Counted from the first letter of the stretch, positions 1-7,536 are shown. The stretch is 18,495 bases of DNA from DASZGI01 sp035938995 (GCF_035938995.1 NZ_DASZGI010000198.1:1-18495), one strand, 5' to 3'. The notes: generated by a model from the letters alone, not told the origin. Made by a program: numbers and translations.

Positions 1-1302
1 GCGGCCCAGGTCGTTCGCCGAGCGCAGGTCGAGGTCGTACTGCTTCTCGGTGGCGGCCTTCGGCACCCGCAGCCGCTTGGCCTCGCGGTCCAGGTCGGCG
101 GCCAGCGGCACGGTCGGCGCGCCGGCCGGGACCTCGCCGAGCACGTCGCCGACCACCATCTCGCGGGCGATCAGGTCGAGTGGCTCGTCCCGGCCTTCGC
201 AGAGCACGGCGAGGGTCGCCTCGGACAGTTCGGCCAGTCCCGGCAACGGGCGGCCGCGCAGCGCGGCGAGCGTCTCGGCCAGCCGGACACCCTCGATCAG
301 ATGCGCGGAGGAGACCGGGAACCGCTCGGCGCGCAGCAGTTCGGCGACGCCGGTGAGCCAGCGCTCTGCGATGTGGTCTTCGGCCTCGAACAGGTGCCGG
401 TACCAGCCCGGTGACCCGATGCCTGCGCCGTAGCCGGAGCGGTATGACAGCCGACTGTGAGTCCAGGGCACCCAGGTGAGCGCGGCCGCCATTGCCTTGA
501 TCGGCTTGGGCATCGTGGCCAGCAGGGCCTTGTCATCGGCTGCGGACACCGGGGCGACGGGGCGGCCGTCCTCGATACCTGACAAGGCGGGAACGTGGTA
601 GGCGCCACAGACCACTGCGACGCGCTCGGCGCCATCTGCCAGCGCCGCGCGAAGCGTCGTGCGCATATAAGCCTCGCGCAGGGCGTCGTACTCGCCGGTG
701 GGCTCCTCCTCACGCACCGCGGTCATGGCGTCAGCGAGGGCTGCGAAGGCGCTCAGCGGGTCTTCGGCGGGAGGTGCGGGTGTCGGCGAGGACTCAGTGG
801 TCGACGGCCGAAGGAGCCCCGGCTGGCCGAAGCCGCGGTGCTCGACGACGTCCTCCCACCACGCCTCGGGGTCGGCGTGGCCCGCGGCGGCGGCGAGTCG
901 CGCGATCGGATCGGGTCCGTCCCCTGCTCCGGCCCGGTCCAGACCGAGCGAGACCGCCGCGGGCAGGTCGCAGAATCCGACGCGCACGCGCCGGGCCGCG
1001 CCGTACCGCAGCGCGACCCATTCCGGCGAGAACGACGCGAACGGCCAGAACGCCGAGACCTTCGGGTCCTGCTCCCGGTAGGCGAGCAGGGCCACCGGCG
1101 GCACCATCTCGGCTGCCGCGACCAGCGGAATCAGCGGATCGGCGTCGGCCGGTCCCTCGATGAGGATGTGGCCCGGCCCGAAGCGCTCCAGTGCCGCACC
1201 CACCGAGCGCGCCGAGCCGGGACCGTGGTGCCGTACGCCCAACAGAACGACGCGCGGGCCCGAAGGGTTCACCGGGTCCGCGCGCCGCGGACCGGCGGTC
1301 AC
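1..1302 (-). CDS. DUF5682 family protein, 5' 434 codons (runs off left edge)
   Basis: Open reading frame with no stop over 434 codons, cut by the window edge, so the C-terminal part is missing. The GTG start at 1302 overlaps the TGA of the MoxR gene (GTGA) and has GGGAG eight bases upstream plus a GGAGG next to it. The N-terminus reads LGVRHHGPGSARSV (residues 21-34), then ILIEGPAD (46-53), which I recognise as the DUF5682 family encoded beside MoxR ATPases. A second block, with an REAYM segment near 209 followed by VVCGAYHVPAL (230-240), gives a second GxxH motif (G233, H236). Two GxxH motifs, an early acidic residue (E49) and the REAYM-like segment resemble the TraB/TIKI superfamily, so a metal-dependent hydrolase is possible; that is inference. 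No signal peptide or membrane segment is visible, so it is likely cytoplasmic. Family identity is fairly sure; function unknown. Confidence 0.82.
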   Translation of the reverse strand, partial: MTAGPRRADPVNPSGPRVVLLGVRHHGPGSARSVGAALERFGPGHILIEGPADADPLIPLVAAAEMVPPVALLAYREQDPKVSAFWPFASFSPEWVALRYGAARRVRVGFCDLPAAVSLGLDRAGAGDGPDPIARLAAAAGHADPEAWWEDVVEHRGFGQPGLLRPSTTESSPTPAPPAEDPLSAFAALADAMTAVREEEPTGEYDALREAYMRTTLRAALADGAERVAVVCGAYHVPALSGIEDGRPVAPVSAADDKALLATMPKPIKAMAAALTWVPWTHSRLSYRSGYGAGIGSPGWYRHLFEAEDHIAERWLTGVAELLRAERFPVSSAHLIEGVRLAETLAALRGRPLPGLAELSEATLAVLCEGRDEPLDLIAREMVVGDVLGEVPAGAPTVPLAADLDREAKRLRVPKAATEKQYDLDLRSANDLGR

Positions 1303-2408
1303 GCCTCCAGCTCCCGGCATGCCTCGTAGAAGGCGGTCCAGCCCTCGCGCGGCTTGACCACGGTCTCCAGGTACTCGCGCCACACCACTGGGTCGGTCGA
1401 CGGGTCCTTGACCACGGCGCCGAGGATCCCGCCCGCCACGTCGTGCGGGCGTAGCGTGCCGTCCCCGAAGTACGCGGCGAGCGACACCCCACCGGTGATC
1501 ACGGAGATGGCCTCGGCTGGGGACAGTGTGCCGGTGGGCGACTTGACCTTGGTGCGCCCGTCTTCGGTGACGCCAGAGCGCAGCTCGCGGAACACCGTCA
1601 CCACCCGGCGGATCTCCTCGGCGGCGGCCGGGACGTCGGGCAGCTCGAGCGCGCGGCCGAGCGCGCGGACCCGCTGCGCGACGATCCGCACCTCGTCCTC
1701 GGTGCTGGCCGGCAGCGGAAGCACGACCGTGTTGAACCGGCGGCGCAGCGCCGAGGACAGGTCGTTGACGCCGCGGTCCCGGTCGTTGGCGGTCGCGATG
1801 ACGGTGAAGCCCTTGACCGCCTGCACCTCGTCGCCGAGCTCGGGGATCGGCAGCGTCTTCTCCGACAGGATCGTGATCAGGGTGTCCTGCACGTCGGCCG
1901 GGATGCGGGTCAGCTCCTCGATCCGGGCGACCTTGCCCGCGGACATGGCGGTCATCAGCGGCGAGGGGACCAGCGCGTCCCGGGACGGGCCGTGGGCCAG
2001 CAGCTGCGCGTAGTTCCAGCCGTAGCGCATCGTCTCCTCGGCCGTCCCCGCCGTGCCCTGGACCAGCAGCGTCGAATCGCCCGAGATCGCCGCGGCCAGG
2101 TGCTCGGAGACCCAGCTCTTCGCGGTGCCCGGCACGCCCAGCAGCAGCAGGGCGCGATCGGTGGCGAGAGTCGCGACCGCGACTTCGATGAGGCGGCGGG
2201 GGCCGATGTACTTCGTGGTGATCTCGGTGCCGTCGGCCGCCGCCCCGCCGAGCAGATAGGTCGTCACCGCCCAGGGCGAGAGGTTCCAGCGCGGCGGCCG
2301 CGGGCGGTCGTCGCCCTTGGCCAGCGCGTCGAGTTCGCGGGCGAAGGAGTCCTCCGCGTGCGGGCGCAGGACGGCCTGCGCGGGCTCCAGCGGCGGCATC
2401 GTGGTCAT
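1299..2408 (-). CDS. MoxR-type AAA+ ATPase
   Basis: 369-residue AAA+ ATPase of the MoxR group, chaperone-like ATPases that usually work with von Willebrand factor A (VWA) proteins to remodel or activate a partner. Walker A is GVPGTAKS (91-98), Walker B with its acidic pair is VARIEEL (160-166), sensor 1 is the Asn of IATANDRD (N208), and arginine-finger candidates lie in ALRRRF (220-225). A C-terminal helical lid follows. The ATG at 2408 overlaps the stop of the DUF5691 gene (ATGA), and a GGGAAG lies about five bases upstream of it; M4 is a less likely alternative start. It sits third in a tightly overlapped four-gene chain, so it is probably made in step with DUF5691 and DUF5682. All catalytic motifs look intact. 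The VWA partner normally seen with MoxR is not in the window and would be expected beyond the left edge. Confidence 0.92.
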   Translation of the reverse strand: MTTMPPLEPAQAVLRPHAEDSFARELDALAKGDDRPRPPRWNLSPWAVTTYLLGGAAADGTEITTKYIGPRRLIEVAVATLATDRALLLLGVPGTAKSWVSEHLAAAISGDSTLLVQGTAGTAEETMRYGWNYAQLLAHGPSRDALVPSPLMTAMSAGKVARIEELTRIPADVQDTLITILSEKTLPIPELGDEVQAVKGFTVIATANDRDRGVNDLSSALRRRFNTVVLPLPASTEDEVRIVAQRVRALGRALELPDVPAAAEEIRRVVTVFRELRSGVTEDGRTKVKSPTGTLSPAEAISVITGGVSLAAYFGDGTLRPHDVAGGILGAVVKDPSTDPVVWREYLETVVKPREGWTAFYEACRELEA

Positions 2409-3583
2409 CGGTCTTCCCGTCGGGATTCGGGCGGATGGGCGGCGGTCTGCGGGGCGAGTTCGAGGAGCATCTGGCGGCGGTACTCGAGCTGCGCGTGCAC
2501 GGCGGTGAAGTCGACGCGGGTGATGTCGACGCGCAGCGGCTCGCCGTCGGGGCGGAGCGCCTGCTCGTACACCAGTCGCGCGGCGTCATGGCACAGCGAT
2601 ACCGGAGCGTGGTCGCCGACGGCGGTGAGGATCTGTTCGACCAGCCAGCCGGACCAGGCCACCGACCGGTCGCCGCGAGCGGCGTGCGCGGCGAGGGAGA
2701 GCAGGAGCAGCCGCGAGCCGTCTTCGGGCCACGGCTCGTCGGCCCGGCTCATCACGAAGTTGTGCATCTCGCGGCCGAATCCGTGGGCGGAGATGATCCG
2801 GGAGACCTCGGCGGTGAAGTCGCGCGCCGTCGGCTTCTCCAGGCGGTGCCGCACGGAGGCCGCGACCAGCGTCGCCTCGTCGCGTACCTGCTTCGACTGG
2901 TCCGAGGCGAGGCCGTCGAGGAAGTCCAGGTCGGATGCGTGGGGGTAGCGGTCGAGCAGGGCCAGGAGCCCGAGCTTGACCGGCACCCGCTCGCCCGCCC
3001 AGGACTCCCGGACCAGCTGCCGCCCTGCCGCGGGGTCCTCAAGGAACAGCCCGGCCGCGTACGCGAGGCGGTCGTCGGGATCAGGGCTCTGCCGATCCTC
3101 GGGCGAGAGCGTCCCGCGCGGCTCGCGCAGGATGTACCGGTACGCATTCGCGGTCGCGGCGAGCCAGCGCCCGGCGGCGCCGAGCACCGCGGCGAGATCC
3201 GGGCGGATCAGGGTATTGGTGCGGGCGGCGCCGAGCAGTTCCGGAAAGTACGCGGGCGGCAGCCGGTAGCCCGCGGCGCGCACGGCGGCGAGCCATTCGG
3301 GCAGGTACTTCGGAAATGAATCAAGGATCGAGCGCAGCCGAACCGCCGCGGCCGCCGGCACGAGCGGGCGGGGGTCGGCGGGCATCGGCTCCGGCAGCGT
3401 GCCGCCGAAGTGGCGCGGCGGCGCACCGACTCGCGTGGCGACGACCGTACGCGCCGCCTGCGACAGCAGCCCGGCGGACGCGTCGCCGCCGAGCGTGCGC
3501 CGATCCGTGCCCACGAGCGCCGCAGAGACCAGATCGGCCCAGTTCGCCGGATCCAGCAACGTGTTCGCATCCGTCTCGGTCAT
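2405..3583 (-). CDS. DUF5691 family protein, HEAT-like helical protein
   Basis: 392-residue protein that I assign to DUF5691 from its N-terminal AALVGTDRR block (20-29), its largely helical content, and its position between a SWIM protein and a MoxR ATPase. A segment near 216-245 (FLDGLASDQSKQVRDEATLV) looks like a HEAT-type repeat, which would make it a scaffold or adaptor; that is inference. No catalytic motif, signal peptide or membrane segment is seen. The frame stays open upstream to 3853, but that part is the opposite-register shadow of the SWIM gene. The ATG at 3583 is preferred because it overlaps the SWIM stop codon (ATGA), like the other junctions in this operon. The ribosome site is weak, consistent with translational coupling. 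Function unknown. Confidence 0.82.
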   Translation of the reverse strand: MTETDANTLLDPANWADLVSAALVGTDRRTLGGDASAGLLSQAARTVVATRVGAPPRHFGGTLPEPMPADPRPLVPAAAAVRLRSILDSFPKYLPEWLAAVRAAGYRLPPAYFPELLGAARTNTLIRPDLAAVLGAAGRWLAATANAYRYILREPRGTLSPEDRQSPDPDDRLAYAAGLFLEDPAAGRQLVRESWAGERVPVKLGLLALLDRYPHASDLDFLDGLASDQSKQVRDEATLVAASVRHRLEKPTARDFTAEVSRIISAHGFGREMHNFVMSRADEPWPEDGSRLLLLSLAAHAARGDRSVAWSGWLVEQILTAVGDHAPVSLCHDAARLVYEQALRPDGEPLRVDITRVDFTAVHAQLEYRRQMLLELAPQTAAHPPESRREDR

Positions 3584-5040
3584 ATCACCGACACCGCCCC
3601 GCTCTCGGTGAACACGGTGACGGCGGCGAATCCGCCGGGATGGTAGAGCCCGAACAACGGACACGGCCGACCGCCACCGGCCGCGAGCAGCATGTGGTAG
3701 GCCTCGTCGGCACGGGACTGCTCGTCCGCGCCGCCCTCGCCGACCAGCGGAACGCAGGTCCCCGACTTCACGTCGACGATCCGCCGGCCCGAGTCGGCCG
3801 GATCGAGCACCGGCACCGCGGCGCCGAGCACGACCGGGATCGCAGTCGTCCACGGGTCGGCGGCGATGGCGGCGGCGAACGCCGCGGCGGCCTCGTCGAG
3901 CGTGGCGGCCTGCGGAGGAGTCGGCCCGTCGTCCGGGCGCAGCCGTAGCTCCTCGGGATCCACGACGATCGCGCGCAGCGGCAGCGCCTCGGGGGCGAAG
4001 GCGAGCTCTGCCTCGACCGCGGCACCGACCGGGAACGCCAGGCCCGGGGACTGGCCGGTGGGGGCGAAGGCGAGCAGCACGGCCAGCCGCGAACTCGCCT
4101 CGCCTTGGAGCCAGATCCGCCGCTCGACGAGTTTGTCGCCGGCCAGGTCGCGGGCGCCGAGGACCAGCCAGCGGTCCGCGACGTGCTCTCCGGCGGCCGT
4201 AATTTCGGCCGAGCTGGCGGCTATCCCGATGCGGCGGCGCACGGTCGCGGCAAGCGGTGCGGGCAAGGCGTCACGGTTACGCCAGCCCTCGATGAGCAGG
4301 TGCAGCAGGGCGAGTTCGGCCAGCACCCGGTCGGGCCAGTCGTCGGCACCCAGCAGCCCGGCCAGCGTCCGTATCCGCCCCGCGACGGTGGGCGCCTGCG
4401 CGTCGACGAGTCGGCGGGCCAGGTCGTCCAGGGGCCGGTATCCGGCGGCCTTGAGTCCAGTGAGTCCGGCGCGCAACTGGTCGCGCAACCAGAGGTCGAG
4501 GTCGTCGAGCCCGGCGCTGATCCGCTCGACCCGCTGGGTGGCGCGGCGGGTCGCGGCCGCAGCCGACCGGACGGCGGCCGTATCATCGGCGCCCGATTCC
4601 GTGGCCCTGGCCTCCTGCGCGGCCTTACGAGCGGCACTGCGCTCGGCCCGCTCCCGCCGCCCGGTGAGCCACTCGCGCACCCGCTCAGGCACCGCAGCCT
4701 CAGTGACCTGCCCGGCTGACCACAGCAGCATCAAGCCGAGCGCGTGCTTGCAGGGAAACTTCCGCGACGGGCACGTGCAGGCCGAGCCGGGCGGTTGCGC
4801 CGGGTCGGCAGGGAACTCGACGGTGACCTGGTAAGGCTTTGCGCCGCTGCCCTTGCAGTCCCCCCACAGCAGCCGCTCCGCGGCACACACGCCGCAGCCA
4901 CTCCAGGGGGCGGCGACGGCTAGCTTGACCCCGGCCTTCTGCGAGGCGGCGTCCGGCGCGAGGGCGTGGATCCGCGGCGCCGGCCACTGCTCACCCGAAA
5001 GTGGTCCGGGCGGGGTGGTCTCGGAGGTCGGCGCCGTCAT
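3580..5040 (-). CDS. SWIM zinc finger family protein
   Basis: 486-residue protein with a clear SWIM finger: C88-x-C90-x6-C97-x-H99 inside ACTCPSRKFPCKHALG. The SWIM fold binds zinc and in other proteins contacts nucleic acid or protein. The preceding block (W59 to Y70, WGDCKGSGAKPY) is typical of this bacterial SWIM family and adds C62; C49 and C52 form a further CxxC pair that might bind a second metal. A highly charged Arg/Ala stretch lies around residues 126-150. The rest has no motif I recognise. It is the promoter-proximal gene of the overlapped chain SWIM-DUF5691-MoxR-DUF5682. There is no convincing ribosome site before the ATG at 5040; instead a -10-like hexamer lies seven bases upstream, suggesting a leaderless message. 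Role probably substrate or nucleic-acid recognition for the MoxR module; this is inference. Confidence 0.9.
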   Translation of the reverse strand: MTAPTSETTPPGPLSGEQWPAPRIHALAPDAASQKAGVKLAVAAPWSGCGVCAAERLLWGDCKGSGAKPYQVTVEFPADPAQPPGSACTCPSRKFPCKHALGLMLLWSAGQVTEAAVPERVREWLTGRRERAERSAARKAAQEARATESGADDTAAVRSAAAATRRATQRVERISAGLDDLDLWLRDQLRAGLTGLKAAGYRPLDDLARRLVDAQAPTVAGRIRTLAGLLGADDWPDRVLAELALLHLLIEGWRNRDALPAPLAATVRRRIGIAASSAEITAAGEHVADRWLVLGARDLAGDKLVERRIWLQGEASSRLAVLLAFAPTGQSPGLAFPVGAAVEAELAFAPEALPLRAIVVDPEELRLRPDDGPTPPQAATLDEAAAAFAAAIAADPWTTAIPVVLGAAVPVLDPADSGRRIVDVKSGTCVPLVGEGGADEQSRADEAYHMLLAAGGGRPCPLFGLYHPGGFAAVTVFTESGAVSVI

Positions 5041-5047
5041 GGATCAA

Positions 5048-5077
5048 ACTCTAGGGCAGCGCTCCGACAGAGGTCTT
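5048..5077 (-). promoter_or_regulatory. Candidate leaderless promoter of the SWIM-DUF5691-MoxR-DUF5682 operon
   Basis: On the minus strand TAGAGT (5048-5053, fits TANNNT) is followed by exactly seven bases and then the ATG of the SWIM gene. That places the expected transcription start on or beside the A of the start codon. Eighteen bases upstream of it lies AAGACC (5072-5077), a partial match to TTGACA. The absence of a Shine-Dalgarno sequence before this gene fits leaderless initiation, which is common in actinobacteria. The motif match is visible; activity is inference. Confidence 0.45.
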
Positions 5078-5197
5078 GCTCGATACGAAATCGTCGTCCA
5101 CCGAGCATTGAGCAGCGCGAACGCGTCGCAGAACGCTCCTACAACCGGCGCGGGCGGTGGGTGAGCACCCGGCTCCGAGCGGCGGGGTGGGAAGGTG

Positions 5198-5614
5198 TCA
5201 GACCGTGGCCGAAGCCTGGCCGAGGTTCGCGTAGACCCAGTCGACGATGGTCTGCGTGGGCGTGCCCGGCGTGAAGACCGCGGCTATGCCCAAGTCGAGC
5301 AGCGGCTGGATGTCCGCCTCGGGGATGATGCCGCCCACGAACACCTTGATGTCGGCAGCGTCGCGCTCTCGCAGCAGCTCAATCACCTTGGGGCACAGGG
5401 TCATGTGTGCGCCGGACAGGATCGACAGGCCGACGCCGTCCGCGTCCTCCTGGATCGCGGTGGCCACGATCTGCTCGGGCATCTGGTGCAGCCCGGTGTA
5501 GACGACCTCGATACCGGCGTCGCGCAGGGCTCGCGCGACCACCTTGGCCCCGCGGTCGTGACCGTCGAGGCCCGGCTTGGCGACCACCACGCGGATGGGT
5601 CCGGACTCGCTCAC
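5198..5614 (-). CDS. Stand-alone cobalamin (B12)-binding subunit, IcmB / methylmalonyl-CoA mutase C-terminal type
   Basis: 138-residue protein matching the B12-binding Rossmann-like domain of acyl-CoA mutases. The base-off/His-on signature is complete: DGHDRG (DxHxxG, near residues 17-22), the SxL motif in GLSILSGAH, and the GG of VFVGGIIPEAD. It closely resembles the small subunit of isobutyryl-CoA mutase (IcmB, about 136 residues), which with the large IcmA-type subunit interconverts isobutyryl-CoA and n-butyryl-CoA. No substrate-binding large subunit or MeaB chaperone is next to it, so its partner must be encoded elsewhere and the substrate cannot be fixed from context. The GTG start at 5614 is preceded by GAGGGAG about seven bases upstream. 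It is divergent from the ABC genes and separated by 157 bp from the SWIM operon promoter. Confidence 0.88.
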   Translation of the reverse strand: MSESGPIRVVVAKPGLDGHDRGAKVVARALRDAGIEVVYTGLHQMPEQIVATAIQEDADGVGLSILSGAHMTLCPKVIELLRERDAADIKVFVGGIIPEADIQPLLDLGIAAVFTPGTPTQTIVDWVYANLGQASATV

Positions 5615-5790
5615 GTGGCCACTCCCTCAAGCGTCGTCGCAGTGAGAACCGTTCGTCCGAAGAGTAACCGAGTTGGCCTAAAGATGCGCTGTGACTCGGG
5701 CCACGGCCCCGGTCGAGAGCCGCCGCGACCTGCGTGATCGCGCTTCGCCGGGTCGCAAGACGCAGCCGGCCGCCCCGACCGCTCTACGTG

Positions 5791-5824
5791 CCGGTTCGTG
5801 CTGGCCCCACCCCCGGTTCGGGGG
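5791..5824. repeat. Short direct repeat and hairpin upstream of the ABC-2 ATPase gene
   Basis: CCGGTTCG occurs at 5791-5798 and again at 5813-5820, a 22-bp period of roughly two helical turns. The second copy is the centre of a perfect hairpin, CCCCCG (5810-5815), loop GTT, CGGGGG (5819-5824), which ends 45 bp before the ATG at 5870. It could be an operator or leader hairpin, possibly a site for the response regulator encoded at 9038-9697. No convincing -35/-10 pair for the ABC genes was found in 5615-5869. Purely structural observation. Confidence 0.35.
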
Positions 5825-5869
5825 ACTGCGCCCTCGTGGCCCGTGGCCCCCGCCCGGCACCGTTGAGGC

Positions 5870-6652
5870 ATGACATCCACCACGACGTTCTCGATCGAAG
5901 CCCACGGGCTGACCAAGCGCTACGGCGCGAAGACCGCCGTCGACAACCTCTCCTTCGGGGTGGCGCCGGGCAAGGTGACCGGCTTCCTCGGTCCGAACGG
6001 GGCCGGGAAGTCCACCACGATGCGGCTGCTGCTGGGGCTCGAGCGCCCCGACGCGGGCACCGCGCTGATCAACCGCAAGCCGTACGCCTCGCTGACCGCG
6101 CCGCTGTCGCAGGTGGGCGCGCTCCTCGAGGCCAAGGCGTTCCACAAGGGCCGCTCCGCCCGCAACCATCTGCTGTGCCTGGCGCAGTCGCAGGCCCTGC
6201 CGCTCTCGCGGGTGGACGAGGTGATCGACATGGTCGGGCTGCGCGACGCGGCCAAGCAGCGGGCCGGCGGCTACTCGCTCGGCATGGCCCAGCGGCTGGG
6301 GATCGCGGCGGCCCTGCTCGGCGACCCACGGGTGATCATCCTGGACGAGCCGGTCAACGGCCTCGACCCGGAGGGCATCCTGTGGATCCGCACCCTGATG
6401 AAGCGGCTGGCCGCCGAGGGCCGCACCGTCCTGGTCTCCTCCCACCTGATGAACGAGATGGCGGTCACCGCCGACCACCTGCTGGTGATCGGGCGCGGGC
6501 GGCTGCTCGCCGACTGCACCACGGCGCAGTTCATCGAGCGCTACACCGACCCGGCGGTCTACGCCGCCACCCCGGCGGTCGCCCGGCCGGCACTGCTCGA
6601 GGAGGCCTTCATGCGGCTGACCGCGGGCGCGGTGGAGTACGCCACCCGCTAG
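5870..6652 (+). CDS. ABC-2 type transporter, ATP-binding protein (DrrA/BcrA-like)
   Basis: 260-residue ABC ATPase of an export system. Walker A GPNGAGKST (41-49), signature YSLGM (135-139, the form common in the antibiotic/bacteriocin export ATPases rather than LSGGQ), Walker B VIILDEP (155-161) with catalytic E160, and switch H192 in SSHLMNEM are all present. The usual C-terminal region of about 100 residues seems shortened: after FIERYTDPAVY the protein goes almost straight to the LLEEAFMRLTAGAVEY block that closes the family. The ATG at 5870 follows a GAGG that is very close to it. The permease starts 50 bp downstream and a sensor kinase/response regulator pair follows, so the transporter is probably controlled by, or sensed by, that pair. 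Substrate unknown; resistance to a peptide or lipid-targeting compound is a family-based guess. Confidence 0.93.
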   Translation: MTSTTTFSIEAHGLTKRYGAKTAVDNLSFGVAPGKVTGFLGPNGAGKSTTMRLLLGLERPDAGTALINRKPYASLTAPLSQVGALLEAKAFHKGRSARNHLLCLAQSQALPLSRVDEVIDMVGLRDAAKQRAGGYSLGMAQRLGIAAALLGDPRVIILDEPVNGLDPEGILWIRTLMKRLAAEGRTVLVSSHLMNEMAVTADHLLVIGRGRLLADCTTAQFIERYTDPAVYAATPAVARPALLEEAFMRLTAGAVEYATR

Positions 6653-6702
6653 CCCGGCGCGAAATCAAAAGTCTGCGAAACAACGAGGGGAATGCACTTC
6701 AG

Positions 6703-7536
6703 ATGTCTACCGTGATGATCACGCACGCCAACCGGGTGCGGCCGACCCACCAGCCCGGCTTCACCGATCTGCTGCGCAGCGAGTGGACGAAGTTCAAGAC
6801 GCTGCGCTCGACCTGGTGGTCACTCGGGACCATGATCGCCGTGTCGCTGGGGGTGTCGATCGCCGCCACGTCGGCGTTCACCGCCACCTACGACAACCTC
6901 GGCGCGGCCGACAAGACGCGGTTCCAGAACGACACGATCGGGCTGCTGCTCCAGCCCGGCTCACAGTTCGGCCAGCTCGCCATCGCCGTGCTCGGCGTGC
7001 TGCTGATCGCCTCCGAGTTCTCCACCGGGATGATCCGCTCGACCGTCCTGGCCGCGCCCCGCCGCACGCCTGTGCTGGCGGCGAAGGCCGTCGTGCTCGG
7101 CGCCGTGGTCTTCGTGCTGGCCGAGGCGATCGCGTGGGCGAACTTCTTCATCGGCAGCGCGATCGTGCGGAAGCACGCGACGGTGACGCTGAGCACTCCC
7201 GGCACGCTGCGCGCGATCCTCGGATTCGGCCTGGTCATGTCGCTGACGGCGATCATCGCGCTGGCGATCGGCGCGCTGATGCGCCACACGGCCGGGGCGA
7301 TCAGCGTGGCGCTCGGCACGAGCCTGGTGGTGCCGGGGCTGCTCGGGCTCATCCCCGGATCGGTCGGACAGCACCTGTCCCAGGCGATGCCGGAAAGCGC
7401 CGGACAGCTGATCATGGATCGGACGCTGGACCCCGGCACGCCGTACGGTCAGTGGGGTGGCCTCGCGATCATCGTCGCGTGGACGGTCGGGCTGATGGCG
7501 CTCGCCTTCATCTCGATCAAGCGCCGGGACGTGTGA
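6703..7536 (+). CDS. ABC-2 type transporter permease
   Basis: 277-residue membrane protein with about six hydrophobic segments (roughly 40-60, 90-106, 126-152, 170-193, 196-218 and 250-271). The cytoplasmic start RSEWTKFKTLRSTWW (25-39) and the block SEFSTGMIRSTVLAAPRR (104-121) are hallmarks of actinobacterial ABC-2 permeases that pair with DrrA/BcrA-like ATPases. The reading frame is open far upstream through the ATPase gene in another register, but the protein-like part begins at the ATG at 6703, 50 bp after the ATPase stop. GAGGGG at 6685-6690 is the nearest ribosome site, with a longish 12-base spacing; the ATG at 6715 is a second candidate start. It should form the membrane half of the exporter with the 5870-6652 ATPase. 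Confidence 0.92.
   Translation: MSTVMITHANRVRPTHQPGFTDLLRSEWTKFKTLRSTWWSLGTMIAVSLGVSIAATSAFTATYDNLGAADKTRFQNDTIGLLLQPGSQFGQLAIAVLGVLLIASEFSTGMIRSTVLAAPRRTPVLAAKAVVLGAVVFVLAEAIAWANFFIGSAIVRKHATVTLSTPGTLRAILGFGLVMSLTAIIALAIGALMRHTAGAISVALGTSLVVPGLLGLIPGSVGQHLSQAMPESAGQLIMDRTLDPGTPYGQWGGLAIIVAWTVGLMALAFISIKRRDV

Noticed and set aside
3584..3853. 90-residue N-terminal extension of the DUF5691 frame
   Set aside because: It lies wholly inside the SWIM gene in another register, is Arg/Gly-rich and unlike the rest; the ATGA overlap at 3580-3583 gives the better start.
5159..5170. GGGT-GAGC-ACCC hairpin after the B12-binding gene as a terminator
   Set aside because: Only a four-base stem and no T-run; too weak to call.
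5734..6702. Upstream extension of the permease frame (323 codons)
   Set aside because: Out-of-register shadow of the ABC ATPase gene; the protein-like part starts at 6703.
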